Source of the DNA: Pseudomonas campi
GTDB lineage: Bacteria; Pseudomonadota; Gammaproteobacteria; Pseudomonadales; Pseudomonadaceae
Reading direction: 5' to 3'
Assembly (NCBI RefSeq): GCF_013200955.2
Contig: NZ_CP053697.2
Span: forward strand, 1,116,001 to 1,180,000
DNA: 64,000 nucleotides
The notes under the pieces were generated by a model, which had not been told where the DNA came from, made no database searches, and saw only the letters and a program-made list of their open reading frames with translations. Numbering within the stretch: position 1 is the stretch's first letter; each line of letters begins with the position of its first letter. The position numbers and the translations under genes are program-made. Of this stretch, positions 19,279 through 27,501 are shown piece by piece.

Positions 19279-19881
19279 TTACATGGAGCGCATTAGCTGA
19301 TAGGCCATGGCGAACATCATCAGCGCCACGCCCAGGTCGAGCAGGCGCCAGGTGGTGGGGCGGGCGAGCCAGGGCGCGAGCCAGGCCGCGCCCAGGGCCA
19401 GGCTGAAGAACCACAGCAGCGAGGCGCTGGCCGCGCCCAGGGTGTAGGCGCCGGGGTCCGGCTGCTGGGCGCCGAGCGAGCCGATCAGCAGCACGGTGTC
19501 CAGGTACACATGCGGGTTGAGCAGGGTGACGGCCAGTGCTGCCAGCAGTACGGCGCGGCGCGAGCGTGGTCCACTGTTCTCGCCTTGCTCCAGGGCCTGT
19601 GGCCGTGCGGCGCGCAACAAGGCCTTGGTGCCGTACCAGAGCAGGAAGGCGCTGCCGCCCCAGCGAGCGATGCCGAGCAGCAGCGGATTCTGCGCCAGCA
19701 GGGCGGCCAGGCCGAATACCCCGGCGGCGACCAGCAGGGCGTCGCACAGCACGCAGAGTGCGGCGACCGGCAGGTGATGTTCGCGGCGCAGGCTCTGCGC
19801 CAGGACGAAGACATTCTGCGCGCCGATGGCGATGATCAGGCCGGCAGCCACCAGCAGGCCGTTCATATAGCTCTGCCACAT
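19279..19881 (-). CDS. argO: LysE/ArgO-type amino-acid exporter
   Basis: Inner-membrane exporter of basic amino acids in the LysE superfamily. The roughly 200-residue protein has five to six helices, with the family hallmark GAQNVFVLAQSLRREH near the N-terminus and TLLNPHVYLDTVLL in the middle. The ATG at 19881 is preferred (CAGGAG 8 nt upstream); a GTG three codons earlier overlaps the previous gene's stop. It follows an ACT-domain gene, with argP divergent. That ArgP-ArgO pairing implies export of arginine or lysine induced by ArgP. Confidence 0.9.
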   Translation of the reverse strand: MWQSYMNGLLVAAGLIIAIGAQNVFVLAQSLRREHHLPVAALCVLCDALLVAAGVFGLAALLAQNPLLLGIARWGGSAFLLWYGTKALLRAARPQALEQGENSGPRSRRAVLLAALAVTLLNPHVYLDTVLLIGSLGAQQPDPGAYTLGAASASLLWFFSLALGAAWLAPWLARPTTWRLLDLGVALMMFAMAYQLMRSM

Positions 19882-19886
19882 GGTGT

Positions 19887-20294
19887 TCACTCCTGGGCTT
19901 GGCTGGCGGCGAGCTGACGCAGCACGGCCATGGCTCGTTCGGCATCGGCTGCGGCGACGAACAGGTGATCGTGGTAGAAGCCGGCCACTACGTTGCAGCT
20001 GATATTGGCGGCGGCCAGGGCGCTGGCGAAGGCGGCGGTGAGGCCGACGGCGGCGAGCGCCGAATGCACGCTCAGGCTGATCCAGGCGGCGACGTAGTCA
20101 TAACTCAGGCCCAGGCGGTCGGCGTCCTCTTGGGCGAGGATCAGGGTCAGGCCTTCGGCCTCGCGAAAGCTGCCGATGATCGTCTGGACATCCAGCGGGC
20201 TGTCGCTCGCCACGCTGCAGAACACGTAGCGCCCGGGGTTGAGCTGGGGTGACAGGCTGCCGAGCAGTTTGCCGAGTAAGGTTTCGCCGGCCAT
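19887..20294 (-). CDS. ACT-domain protein upstream of argO
   Basis: A 135-residue cytoplasmic protein of the small ACT-domain family often found with LysE exporters. ACT folds bind amino acids. The N-terminal half (about 1-65) ends in a segment reading EGLTLILAQEDADRLG, and the C-terminal half (about 66-130, SLSVHSALAAVGLTAAFASALAAANISCNVVAGFYHDHLFV) is the typical ACT module. It lies 5 bp from the argO start, so the two are co-translated. It may sense the exported amino acid. Confidence 0.82.
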   Translation of the reverse strand: MAGETLLGKLLGSLSPQLNPGRYVFCSVASDSPLDVQTIIGSFREAEGLTLILAQEDADRLGLSYDYVAAWISLSVHSALAAVGLTAAFASALAAANISCNVVAGFYHDHLFVAAADAERAMAVLRQLAASQAQE

Positions 20295-20398
20295 GGGGGC
20301 TTCCTTGTGAGGATTGCGGTGATCGTTGTCGGGCAGTTTCCGCTGAGCTCATGTATAAGAAAAACAAATCATGCTGATCTCTCATTAGGAAAACTGAT

Positions 20399-21289
20399 TT
20401 GTTCGACTACAAACTCCTCGCGGCCCTGGCCGCGGTGGTGGAGCAGGGCGGTTTCGAACGGGCCGCGCAGCTGCTCGGCCTGTCGCAATCGGCGGTGTCA
20501 CAACGGATCAAGCTGCTCGAGGCGCGCGTCGGCCAGCCGGTGCTGGTGCGTGCCATGCCGCCCGCGCCAACCGAGGTTGGCCGGCGCCTGCTCAATCATG
20601 TGCAGCAGGTGCGTTTGCTCGAGCGCGACCTGCAGGGCCAGGTGCCGGCGCTGGACGACGGCGGCCTGCCCGAGCGCCTGCGCATTGCCCTGAATGCCGA
20701 CAGCCTGGCGACCTGGTGGGCGCGGGCAGTTGGGGACTTCTGTGCCGAGCACCGCTTGCTGCTGGATCTGGTGGTGGAAGACCAGGACGTCGGCCTCAAG
20801 CGCATGCGTGCCGGGGATGTAGCCGCCTGCGTGTGTGCGGCCGAGCGCCCGGTGGCGGGCGCCCGTTCCCTGCCGCTGGGCGCCATGCGTTACCGCGCCC
20901 TGGCCAGTCCTGCATTTATAAAGCGGCACTTTCCCCAGGGTGTGCAGGCGGAGAACCTGGCGCGGATTCCAGCCATCGTCTTCGGCCCGGACGACCTGCT
21001 GCAGCACCGCTACCTGGCGCAACTGGGCGTGGAGGGCGGCTTCGCTCACCATTTGTGCCCGTCGTCGGAAGGGTTCGTGCGCCTGACCGAAGCCGGCTTC
21101 GGCTGGGGCCTGGTGCCCGAACTGCAGGTGCAGCGCGAGCTGGCCAGCGGCGCGCTGGTGGAGATCATCCCCGACCTGCCGCTGGATGTGCCGCTGTACT
21201 GGCACCACTGGCGCAACGGTGGCGAGCTGCTGACGGCGCTGACTGAACACCTGCACCGCGGCGTAGCCGGCTGGCTGGTCAAACCGTAG
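20399..21289 (+). CDS. argP: LysR-type regulator ArgP
   Basis: Transcription factor of 296 residues with an N-terminal winged HTH (about 2-60, GGFERAAQLLGLSQSAVSQRIKLLE) and a C-terminal ligand-binding domain. ArgP proteins respond to arginine or lysine and activate exporters such as argO, which is divergent here. The TTG start at 20399 is supported by AGGA at 8-nt spacing. The 104-bp divergent intergenic region is AT-rich relative to its surroundings and should hold the ArgP operator. A REP palindrome supplies the TAG stop codon. Confidence 0.9.
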   Translation: MFDYKLLAALAAVVEQGGFERAAQLLGLSQSAVSQRIKLLEARVGQPVLVRAMPPAPTEVGRRLLNHVQQVRLLERDLQGQVPALDDGGLPERLRIALNADSLATWWARAVGDFCAEHRLLLDLVVEDQDVGLKRMRAGDVAACVCAAERPVAGARSLPLGAMRYRALASPAFIKRHFPQGVQAENLARIPAIVFGPDDLLQHRYLAQLGVEGGFAHHLCPSSEGFVRLTEAGFGWGLVPELQVQRELASGALVEIIPDLPLDVPLYWHHWRNGGELLTALTEHLHRGVAGWLVKP

Positions 21290-21345
21290 CCCGGATGTAA
21301 TCCGGGATAGTTGTCCGCGCCACCCCCGGATTGCATCCGGGCTAC
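21286..21345. repeat. REP palindrome overlapping the argP stop
   Basis: GTAGCCCGGATGTAATCCGG arm and inverted partner. The TAG in the first arm is the argP stop codon. Confidence 0.88.
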
Positions 21346-21349
21346 CTGT

Positions 21350-21401
21350 GTAGGGCGGGTGCAACCCGCGGTGTCGACAGCGCGGGTTTCACCCGCCCTA
21401 C
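21350..21401. repeat. Palindromic repeat, GTAGGGCGGGTG family
   Basis: Starts GTAGGGCGGGTGCAACCCGC and ends GGGTTTCACCCGCCCTAC. It lies directly after the REP at 21286, between convergent argP and the chemoreceptor gene, where it may also act as a structural terminator. Confidence 0.8.
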
Positions 21402-21422
21402 AGGGGTCTGCAGCCAACCCAT

Positions 21423-23381
21423 TCAAAGCTGGAAGTGCGCTACCAACTGCTCCTGGCTGCCGGCCACTTTGCGCAGGTGTTCGCCGCAGTCGCGGGTGTG
21501 CGCGGCGGTCTGGCGATTTTCCCCGGTCATCTCATGCAGGCGGTGCATGTGCTGGTTGACCTCCTGGGTGGTGGCTGCCTGCTGCTCGGCGGCCGCAGCG
21601 ATCTGGAAGGCCAGGGCATGCACGCCCTCCAGCGACTGGCTGAGGTGATCCAGCGAGCCGAGTACGGCCTGGGTTTCGTCTTCCAGCGCGCGCGCCTGCT
21701 CGGTGGAACCCTGCATGCGCTGCAGCGCCTCGGCGGAGGAGTCGCCGAGGGCGCCGATGATCTGCACGATTTCCTCGGTGGCGGTACGGGTGCGCAGGGC
21801 CAGGTTGCGTACTTCGTCGGCCACCACGGCAAAGCCGCGGCCCTGTTCGCCGGCCCGCGCCGCTTCGATGGCGGCGTTGAGCGCGAGCAGGTTGGTCTGC
21901 TCGGCGATGGCGCCGATCACGCTGAGGACCGAGCCGATCTGCTGGCTGTCGCCGGCCAGGGTCTGTACCACCCGGTCGGCCTGGCGCAGGCCGTCGAGCA
22001 GCTGGTCCTGGCGGCCGATCATGCGCTGCAGGGTGCTTTGCATGGTGACAAAGGCATCGCGCGCGGCGGCGCTGCCATCGGCACTCTGGCTGGCGTTGCT
22101 GGCAATTTCCTGGACGGTGGCGGCCATCTGGTCGACCGCGCTGACCACCATTTCCAGGGCTTCCTGCTGCTGGTCGAGACGGCTGCTGGTCTGCCCGGCG
22201 GCGCCGAGGATGTCACCGCTGGCATCGCCCACCGCACTGCTGGCCTGACGCAGGCGTTCGATCACTTCGCGCCAGGCGCCGGCCATTTCATGCAGAGCCT
22301 GCATCAGTCCGCTGTGCGGGCTGTCGTGGCTGGCCAGGCGCAACTCCCCGGCGGCCAGACGGCGGGCCAGGTCCGCCATGTTGCTTGGCTCGCCGCCCAG
22401 CGGGCGCATCACGCTACGGCTGACCAGCCAGGTAGCCAGGGCCACGCCGGCGATGGTCAGCAGGCCGAGCAGGAGCACTTGCCACAGCAGCTCACGCACC
22501 GGAGCAAAGGCCTGGGCCTGATCCATCTCGGCGATCAGCGCCCAGCGCTGGCCGTTGAACTCCAGCGGTACGAAGGCCTTGAGTGCCGGTTTGCCGTCCA
22601 GCCCCGATTCGCTCAGGCGGCCTTGTTGTCCCTGCAGCGCCAGCGTCAGGGCCTGGCCGGCGAGTGGCGCAGTCTGCGCGTTGCCCCGGCTGACCTGCAG
22701 CTCGCTGAAACGTACCGAGTCGGAGCGCAGCAGGCCGTCGCTGCCGACCAGGTAGGTTTCCCCGGCTTCCCCCAGGCCCTGGCGGGTCTGCATCACCGCA
22801 TTCAGCGGGTCGATCGGCAGTTCCAGCATCAGCAGGCTTTGCAGTTCGCCGTCGCTGATGATGGGGGCCACCAGGAATTGGCTGGGCTCGCCGGTCTGTG
22901 GGTTGCTCGCCAGATCGCTGATCAGCGCCTGCTGTCTGTCCAGGCTGGCGCGCGCCAGGCGGCCCATGGGCGTGCCGCGCCAGGTCGCGTCGTTGAGATT
23001 TTGCTGGTAGTCGCTACCGCGCAGCACGCTGAACAGCACCTTGCCGTCGCTAGAAATCAGCTTCAGGTCGCGGTAGCCGAAGGTCTTGATGAAATTCTCG
23101 AAAATTGGCCGGTCATAGTTAGCGGTGCTGACCAGGGCGACGGCGTCCAGGCCGGCATAGCTGGTGCTGAGGTTGCTGGCCAGGGTGCTGAGCTGGTTGT
23201 GCCTGGACTGCCAGTTGTCCTGCAGCTGCCGTTGTTTGATATTCGCTACGGCCTCCAGGGCGTTCAGCGTCTGTTCCTGCAGGGCCTGGCTGGCCTGGTG
23301 GTAGGCCGTGAAAGCCATGGCGAGTACCGGAATAAGGCCGATCATCAGATAGCTGAGCGCGAGTTTGAGACGTAACGGCAT
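21423..23381 (-). CDS. Methyl-accepting chemotaxis protein
   Basis: Membrane chemoreceptor of 652 residues. TM1 is at about 5-26, a periplasmic Cache-type sensor domain spans about 30-305, and TM2 is at about 308-330, followed by a HAMP-like linker and a long cytoplasmic helical hairpin. The hairpin tip is the invariant region [20 protein letters not shown] and [15 protein letters not shown], which binds CheW and CheA. There is no C-terminal CheR/B pentapeptide. The ligand cannot be inferred. The start at 23381 ([12 protein letters not shown]) is used because it directly precedes TM1. Confidence 0.93.
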   Translation of the reverse strand: MPLRLKLALSYLMIGLIPVLAMAFTAYHQASQALQEQTLNALEAVANIKQRQLQDNWQSRHNQLSTLASNLSTSYAGLDAVALVSTANYDRPIFENFIKTFGYRDLKLISSDGKVLFSVLRGSDYQQNLNDATWRGTPMGRLARASLDRQQALISDLASNPQTGEPSQFLVAPIISDGELQSLLMLELPIDPLNAVMQTRQGLGEAGETYLVGSDGLLRSDSVRFSELQVSRGNAQTAPLAGQALTLALQGQQGRLSESGLDGKPALKAFVPLEFNGQRWALIAEMDQAQAFAPVRELLWQVLLLGLLTIAGVALATWLVSRSVMRPLGGEPSNMADLARRLAAGELRLASHDSPHSGLMQALHEMAGAWREVIERLRQASSAVGDASGDILGAAGQTSSRLDQQQEALEMVVSAVDQMAATVQEIASNASQSADGSAAARDAFVTMQSTLQRMIGRQDQLLDGLRQADRVVQTLAGDSQQIGSVLSVIGAIAEQTNLLALNAAIEAARAGEQGRGFAVVADEVRNLALRTRTATEEIVQIIGALGDSSAEALQRMQGSTEQARALEDETQAVLGSLDHLSQSLEGVHALAFQIAAAAEQQAATTQEVNQHMHRLHEMTGENRQTAAHTRDCGEHLRKVAGSQEQLVAHFQL

Positions 23382-23585
23382 TTCCGTTGGCTCCAGGGGT
23401 AGAAGGGTTACAAATGGGGTGGCTGTCAAAAATTCTGCAAGAAGCGTGCGAATTGTTTAACGAGTGTCAAAAATAATGTTCGATAGCCGTTTGCAAGGCC
23501 GGTTTTCTGGCTTGCCATGTCACAGTCGGGCGGGGGTGGGGCTGCTAGAGTCGCTGCTACAACCAGCACCACAGGGGAGAGGCGC

Positions 23586-24575
23586 ATGAAGATTCTGGTA
23601 ACGGGGGCGAGCGGTTTTATCGGCGGGCGCTTTGCCCGGTTCGCCCTGGAGCAGGGTTTGAGTGTGCGGGTCAACGGTCGCCGCCCCGAAGGGGTGCAAC
23701 ACCTGATCAAGCGTGGTGCGGAGTTCGTCCAGGGCGACCTGGCAGATGCCGACCTGGTCCATCACCTGTGCCGCGATGTCGAAGCCGTGGTGCATTGCGC
23801 CGGCGCCGTGGGGGTGTGGGGCAGTCGCGCGCACTTCCAGCAGGGCAACGTCGGCCTGACCCAGAACATCATTGAGGGTTGCCTGGGGCAGAAGGTGCGG
23901 CGCCTGGTGCACCTGTCGTCGCCGTCGGTGTATTTCGATGGCCGCTCGCACATCGGCCTGCGCGAAGAGCAGGTGCCGAAGACCTTCGTCGATCATTATG
24001 GCGCGACCAAGTACCTGGCTGAGCAGAAGGTCTTCGAGGCCCAGGAGTTTGGTCTGGAAGTGATTGCCCTGCGTCCGCGCTTCGTCACCGGCGCCGGCGA
24101 CACCAGCATCTTTCCGCGGCTGATCAACATGCAGCGCAAGGGCCGCCTGGCGATCATCGGCAACGGCCTGAACAAGGTCGACTTCACCAGCATGCAGAAC
24201 CTCAACGACGCCCTGCTCAGTAGCCTGCTGGCCGCCGGGCCGGCGCTGGGCAAGGTGTACAACATCAGCAATGGCGCGCCGGTGCCGCTGTGGGACGTGG
24301 TCAATTTCGTCCTGCGCCAGTTCGATCTGCCGCCGGTGAGCAAGCACATGCCCTATGGCCTGGCCTATGCCGCGGCGACACTCAACGAGATGGTCTGCAA
24401 GGTGCTGCCGGGGCGCCCGGAGCCGAGCCTGTTCCGCCTCGGCGTGGCGGTGATGGCGCGGGACTTCTCCCTGGATATCAGCCGCGCCCGGCAGTACCTG
24501 GACTACGATCCGCAGGTGCCGATCTGGACCGCGCTGGAAGAATTCTGCCAGTGGTGGAAGGTGCAGGGGCGCTGA
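23586..24575 (+). CDS. NAD(P)-dependent epimerase/dehydratase-like oxidoreductase
   Basis: Extended short-chain dehydrogenase of 329 residues. It has an N-terminal Rossmann motif (TGASGFIGG) and the catalytic YxxxK (YGATKYLAEQ) preceded by a Ser-rich strand (HLSSPSVYFDG). The overall pattern, including RPRFVTGAGDTSIFPRL, resembles the 3-beta-hydroxysteroid dehydrogenase/OleD branch more than sugar epimerases, so the substrate is open. The ATG at 23586 follows GGGAGAGG. It is separated from its neighbours by non-coding DNA and appears monocistronic. Confidence 0.85.
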   Translation: MKILVTGASGFIGGRFARFALEQGLSVRVNGRRPEGVQHLIKRGAEFVQGDLADADLVHHLCRDVEAVVHCAGAVGVWGSRAHFQQGNVGLTQNIIEGCLGQKVRRLVHLSSPSVYFDGRSHIGLREEQVPKTFVDHYGATKYLAEQKVFEAQEFGLEVIALRPRFVTGAGDTSIFPRLINMQRKGRLAIIGNGLNKVDFTSMQNLNDALLSSLLAAGPALGKVYNISNGAPVPLWDVVNFVLRQFDLPPVSKHMPYGLAYAAATLNEMVCKVLPGRPEPSLFRLGVAVMARDFSLDISRARQYLDYDPQVPIWTALEEFCQWWKVQGR

Positions 24576-24632
24576 GCGTCGGTGGAGGCTCTGCGTAGGG
24601 TGTGCCGCGCGCACCGGGGCAGGCGCGGGATC

Positions 24633-24705
24633 GTAGGGTGGATGACGCTCTATTCATCCACCACAGGCTCCGCTCGGTGGATCGATGAAGCGCGATCCAC
24701 CCTAC
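24633..24705. repeat. GTAGGGTGGAT palindromic repeat
   Basis: A 73-bp copy closely matching 7490-7561. The rest of the 342-bp gap 24576-24917 contains a second GTGCGC-rich palindromic stretch (about 24715-24785) and no gene I can support. Confidence 0.85.
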
Positions 24706-24917
24706 GTGGCGGACGCACCCGCTGGTGCGCGCGCAACCCCGTCGGGAGCTGTTCCGTAGGTGCACCGTGCGCACCCTTCGGGACTCAGCCTGTGGGCTCG
24801 ATCCTTCAAGCCGGGCTATGAGTCTGGTTATCAGGAGTGGGTGGCTTATACCCAGTCAACCCAGCCGCAGGTAGCGCCCGACCTATACTGGCCTGTAAAG
24901 CCAGCAAGGAAATCCGC

Positions 24918-25937
24918 ATGTTCGCCATGATGGAACGCGCCCGGCTCGAAGCCCTGCATCTGGCGCAAGACCCTGCCACAGGCCTCCAGGCCATCATTGC
25001 CATCCACAACACGCGCCTCGGCCCCGCCCTTGGCGGTTGTCGTTATCTCGCCTATCCCGATACCGACAGCGCCGTGCGCGATGCCATCCGCCTGGCCCAG
25101 GGCATGAGCTACAAGGCCGCCCTGGCCGGCCTGGAGCAGGGCGGCGGCAAGGCGGTGATCATCCGTCCCGCTCATGTGGATAACCGCGGCGCGCTGTTCG
25201 AGGCCTTCGGGCGCATGATCGAATCGCTCAAGGGGGCCTACATCACCGCGATGGACAGCGGCACCTCCAGCGCCGACATGGACTGCATCGCCCAGCACAC
25301 CCAGCACGTGACCAGCACCACCAGCGCAGGTGACCCATCGCCGCACACCGCCATGGGCGTCTACGCCGGCATCCGCGCCACTGCCCAGGCGCGCCTGGGT
25401 AGCAGTGATCTGGAGGGCCTGCGTATCGCCGTGCAAGGCCTCGGCAACGTCGGCTTCGCCCTGGCCGAGCAGCTCGCGGCGGCCGGGGTGGAATTGTTCG
25501 TCAGTGATCTCGACCCCGGCCGTGTGCAGCTGGCGGTGGAGCAGCTTGGTGCCCATGCGGTGAGCAACGAGGCATTGCTTAGCACGCCGTGCGAGATCCT
25601 CGCCCCCTGTGGCCTGGGTGGCGTGCTCAACGCCCAGACGGTTGGCACCCTGCACTGCGCGGCGGTGGCCGGTGCGGCCAACAACCAGTTGGCCAGTGGC
25701 GAAATCGCCGATGAACTGGAGGCGCGCGGCATCCTCTACGCCCCGGACTACGTGATCAATTCCGGCGGGCTGATCTATGTCTCGCTGCAACATCGGGGTT
25801 ATGAGCTGCCGGCGATCACCGCGCACCTGGCGCAGATCGGCCTGCGCCTGACCGATATCTACGCCCATGCCCAGGCCGACAAGCACTCGCCGGCAAGGGT
25901 TGCCGACCGGCTGGCGGAGCGGTTGTTGTGCGGCTAG
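24918..25937 (+). CDS. Leucine-type (Glu/Leu/Phe/Val) amino-acid dehydrogenase
   Basis: NAD-dependent oxidative deaminase of 339 residues. The catalytic region reads GMSYKAALAGLEQGGGKAVI, with the substrate and catalytic lysines. The Asp/Ser-containing MDSGTSSADMD follows, and the Rossmann fold carries GLGNVGFALAEQL. Length and the N-terminal MFAMMERARLEALHL fit leucine dehydrogenase. Valine or phenylalanine preference cannot be excluded. The ATG at 24918 is about 11 nt after AAGGAAA. An intrinsic terminator follows. Confidence 0.88.
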   Translation: MFAMMERARLEALHLAQDPATGLQAIIAIHNTRLGPALGGCRYLAYPDTDSAVRDAIRLAQGMSYKAALAGLEQGGGKAVIIRPAHVDNRGALFEAFGRMIESLKGAYITAMDSGTSSADMDCIAQHTQHVTSTTSAGDPSPHTAMGVYAGIRATAQARLGSSDLEGLRIAVQGLGNVGFALAEQLAAAGVELFVSDLDPGRVQLAVEQLGAHAVSNEALLSTPCEILAPCGLGGVLNAQTVGTLHCAAVAGAANNQLASGEIADELEARGILYAPDYVINSGGLIYVSLQHRGYELPAITAHLAQIGLRLTDIYAHAQADKHSPARVADRLAERLLCG

Positions 25938-25966
25938 CGCAGTTCAGACCCGCTCTTGAAAACAGA

Positions 25967-26001
25967 AACGCCCAGGGCGGTCACTGCCTTGGGCGTTCTT
26001 T
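25967..26001 (+). terminator. Rho-independent terminator after the dehydrogenase gene
   Basis: AACGCCCA pairs with TGGGCGTT and is followed by CTTTGTT. It lies between convergent genes and may serve yebG weakly from the other side. Confidence 0.82.
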
Positions 26002-26053
26002 GTTGCCTGACGAGATCCGCCAAGGACTACCTGGCGCGCAGAGCCGCCGGTAA

Positions 26054-26314
26054 TTACTCGGCGACTTCTGCGCCCAGTTCGGCCAGCGCTTCCGGCTGGT
26101 TCTTGAAGGCCTTGGCGAAAGTGTCACGGTTCTTCGCCATGAAGATGCCGAGTTCTTCCACCTGCTGTTCGCTGAGCGATGGCACGGCCTTCTGCAGCGC
26201 CTCGGACAGCGCTTCGGCCAGTTCCAGCATCTTGTCGTAACGATCGGCTTCGGCCTTATCCATAAACAAGCGCTCCAGGTCGCGGCTGCTGCGGTACACC
26301 ACTTCGACGGCCAT
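26054..26314 (-). CDS. yebG: DNA-damage-inducible protein YebG
   Basis: Small acidic protein of 86 residues in the YebG family, known in E. coli as a LexA-controlled SOS gene of unclear function. MAVEVVYRSSRDLERLFMDKAEADRYDKMLELAE matches the family N-terminus, and the C-terminal half is helical and acidic. A textbook LexA box lies 37 bp before the start codon, which supports the assignment independently. Confidence 0.92.
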   Translation of the reverse strand: MAVEVVYRSSRDLERLFMDKAEADRYDKMLELAEALSEALQKAVPSLSEQQVEELGIFMAKNRDTFAKAFKNQPEALAELGAEVAE

Positions 26315-26350
26315 TCATCACCTCATTCCTGTATCTGTTGGGAAGAAAAA

Positions 26351-26370
26351 TACTGTATTTGTATACAGTA
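26351..26370 (-). promoter_or_regulatory. LexA (SOS) box upstream of yebG
   Basis: TACTGTATTTGTATACAGTA has the full CTG-N10-CAG pattern with AT-rich spacer and matching flanks. Position and orientation fit repression of yebG. The nearest gene on the other side, psiE, starts 164 bp away. Confidence 0.93.
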
Positions 26371-26533
26371 TAAAGAGATGCATCATTGCTGCAAGGCCTG
26401 CGCCAAAGTCTTTGCCGGCAGTCCCGTCGCGGTGCCCGCGGCCAATGCCTGGACGTCACGCTGGCCTCCATTCTGCATAACCGTCATCAGGCGGCGCCAG
26501 TATGGCCAATCAAGAGTAGTCAGGAGTAACAGC

Positions 26534-27013
26534 GTGAAATCGAAACAGATCGAAGCCCTGCGCGAGGGCATGCATGACTTTGCGCAGTCCGTCGGCAACC
26601 TGATGGTGGAGTCGTTCCACTACTTGGCACTATTCGGCATTGGCGGCATTACCGCCTGGGCCTCGGTGGTGGCCTTTCTCGGCATGCTGGAGAAGGGCCA
26701 TATCACGGTCGATGACATCCTCCTGCTGTTCATCTACCTGGAGCTGGGGGCCATGGTTGGCATCTACTTCAAGACCAACCACATGCCGGTGCGCTTCCTG
26801 ATCTACGTGGCGATCACCGCGCTGACCCGCCTGCTGATCTCCGACGTGTCGCACCATCATCGCCCGGACATGGGCGTGGTCTATGTCTCCGGCGCCATTC
26901 TGTTGCTCGGCCTGGCGATCCTGGTGGTGCGCTATGCCTCCTCGCGTTTCCCCTCGGTGCAGGCGCCGATGCGCCTGGGACGGGAGCAAGAGCGCGAGGC
27001 TGGCGAAGCCTGA
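26534..27013 (+). CDS. psiE: PsiE-family membrane protein
   Basis: Phosphate-starvation-inducible E family protein of 159 residues with four predicted helices (about 28-50, 60-80, 87-105 and 117-136). Family features include LELGAMVGIYFKTNHMPVRFL and the His-rich loop SDVSHHHRPD. The GTG at 26534 is used because CAGGAG precedes it by 7 nt. The longer upstream frame runs over non-conserved sequence. Function is unknown, and the E. coli homologue is induced by phosphate limitation. Confidence 0.88.
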   Translation: MKSKQIEALREGMHDFAQSVGNLMVESFHYLALFGIGGITAWASVVAFLGMLEKGHITVDDILLLFIYLELGAMVGIYFKTNHMPVRFLIYVAITALTRLLISDVSHHHRPDMGVVYVSGAILLLGLAILVVRYASSRFPSVQAPMRLGREQEREAGEA

Positions 27014-27162
27014 GGCGGTCCTTGGGCGCGTGGGGCGGTTTGCCGGGCCACGCGGCCTGATCACGCGGCAGGGGGTGGTAGGACAAGACTGCTAATAGCT
27101 TTCCACTGCAAGTGTTTCTCACTACTATATGGCTCTGATTCGTAGTTGCTAGTCGTTCCATC

Positions 27163-27501
27163 GTGAGCGGCTGGCACGTATTCCCCGAAAACAGCGAGCC
27201 GACCTTGAGCAAGAACCTTCCCCTGTCGCGCTGGAGCATTGCCTCGCGTGTGCTGGCTGCCCTGTTCGGCGGTTATGCGCTGGCCTATGGCTTTACCGCG
27301 TTCTTTTCCGTTTACCTGCCGCTGGTTCGGGCCGACCGCGTGGTGTTTTCCAGCCTGGCCTGCTTTGCCGTATGGACTGCGGCGGTGATCTATGTGTTCG
27401 CCGCCCGTAGCGCGACCCGTGCCTGGCTATGGCTAGTCGGTCTGACCGCTGCCCTTTGCCTTGCCGCCTTCCTGCCGACTGAACTGGGAGTCCGCCCATG
27501 A
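27163..27501 (+). CDS. DUF3649 membrane protein, iron-cluster accessory
   Basis: Small protein with three predicted membrane helices (about 31-50, 60-80 and 88-107), typical of DUF3649. That family sits almost always before a PepSY-TM protein and DUF3325 in iron-acquisition clusters. The start is unclear: GTG 27163 or TTG 27205 (MSKNLPLSRWSIASR), neither with a strong ribosome site. Its stop overlaps the next ATG (ATGA). A GTG-TTTCT-CAC sequence near 27110-27125 resembles half of a Fur box only weakly. No TonB receptor gene is adjacent. Confidence 0.75.
   Translation: MSGWHVFPENSEPTLSKNLPLSRWSIASRVLAALFGGYALAYGFTAFFSVYLPLVRADRVVFSSLACFAVWTAAVIYVFAARSATRAWLWLVGLTAALCLAAFLPTELGVRP

Noticed and set aside
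27107..27127. Fur box before the DUF3649 gene
   Set aside because: Similarity to the consensus is too low to call without a matrix search.
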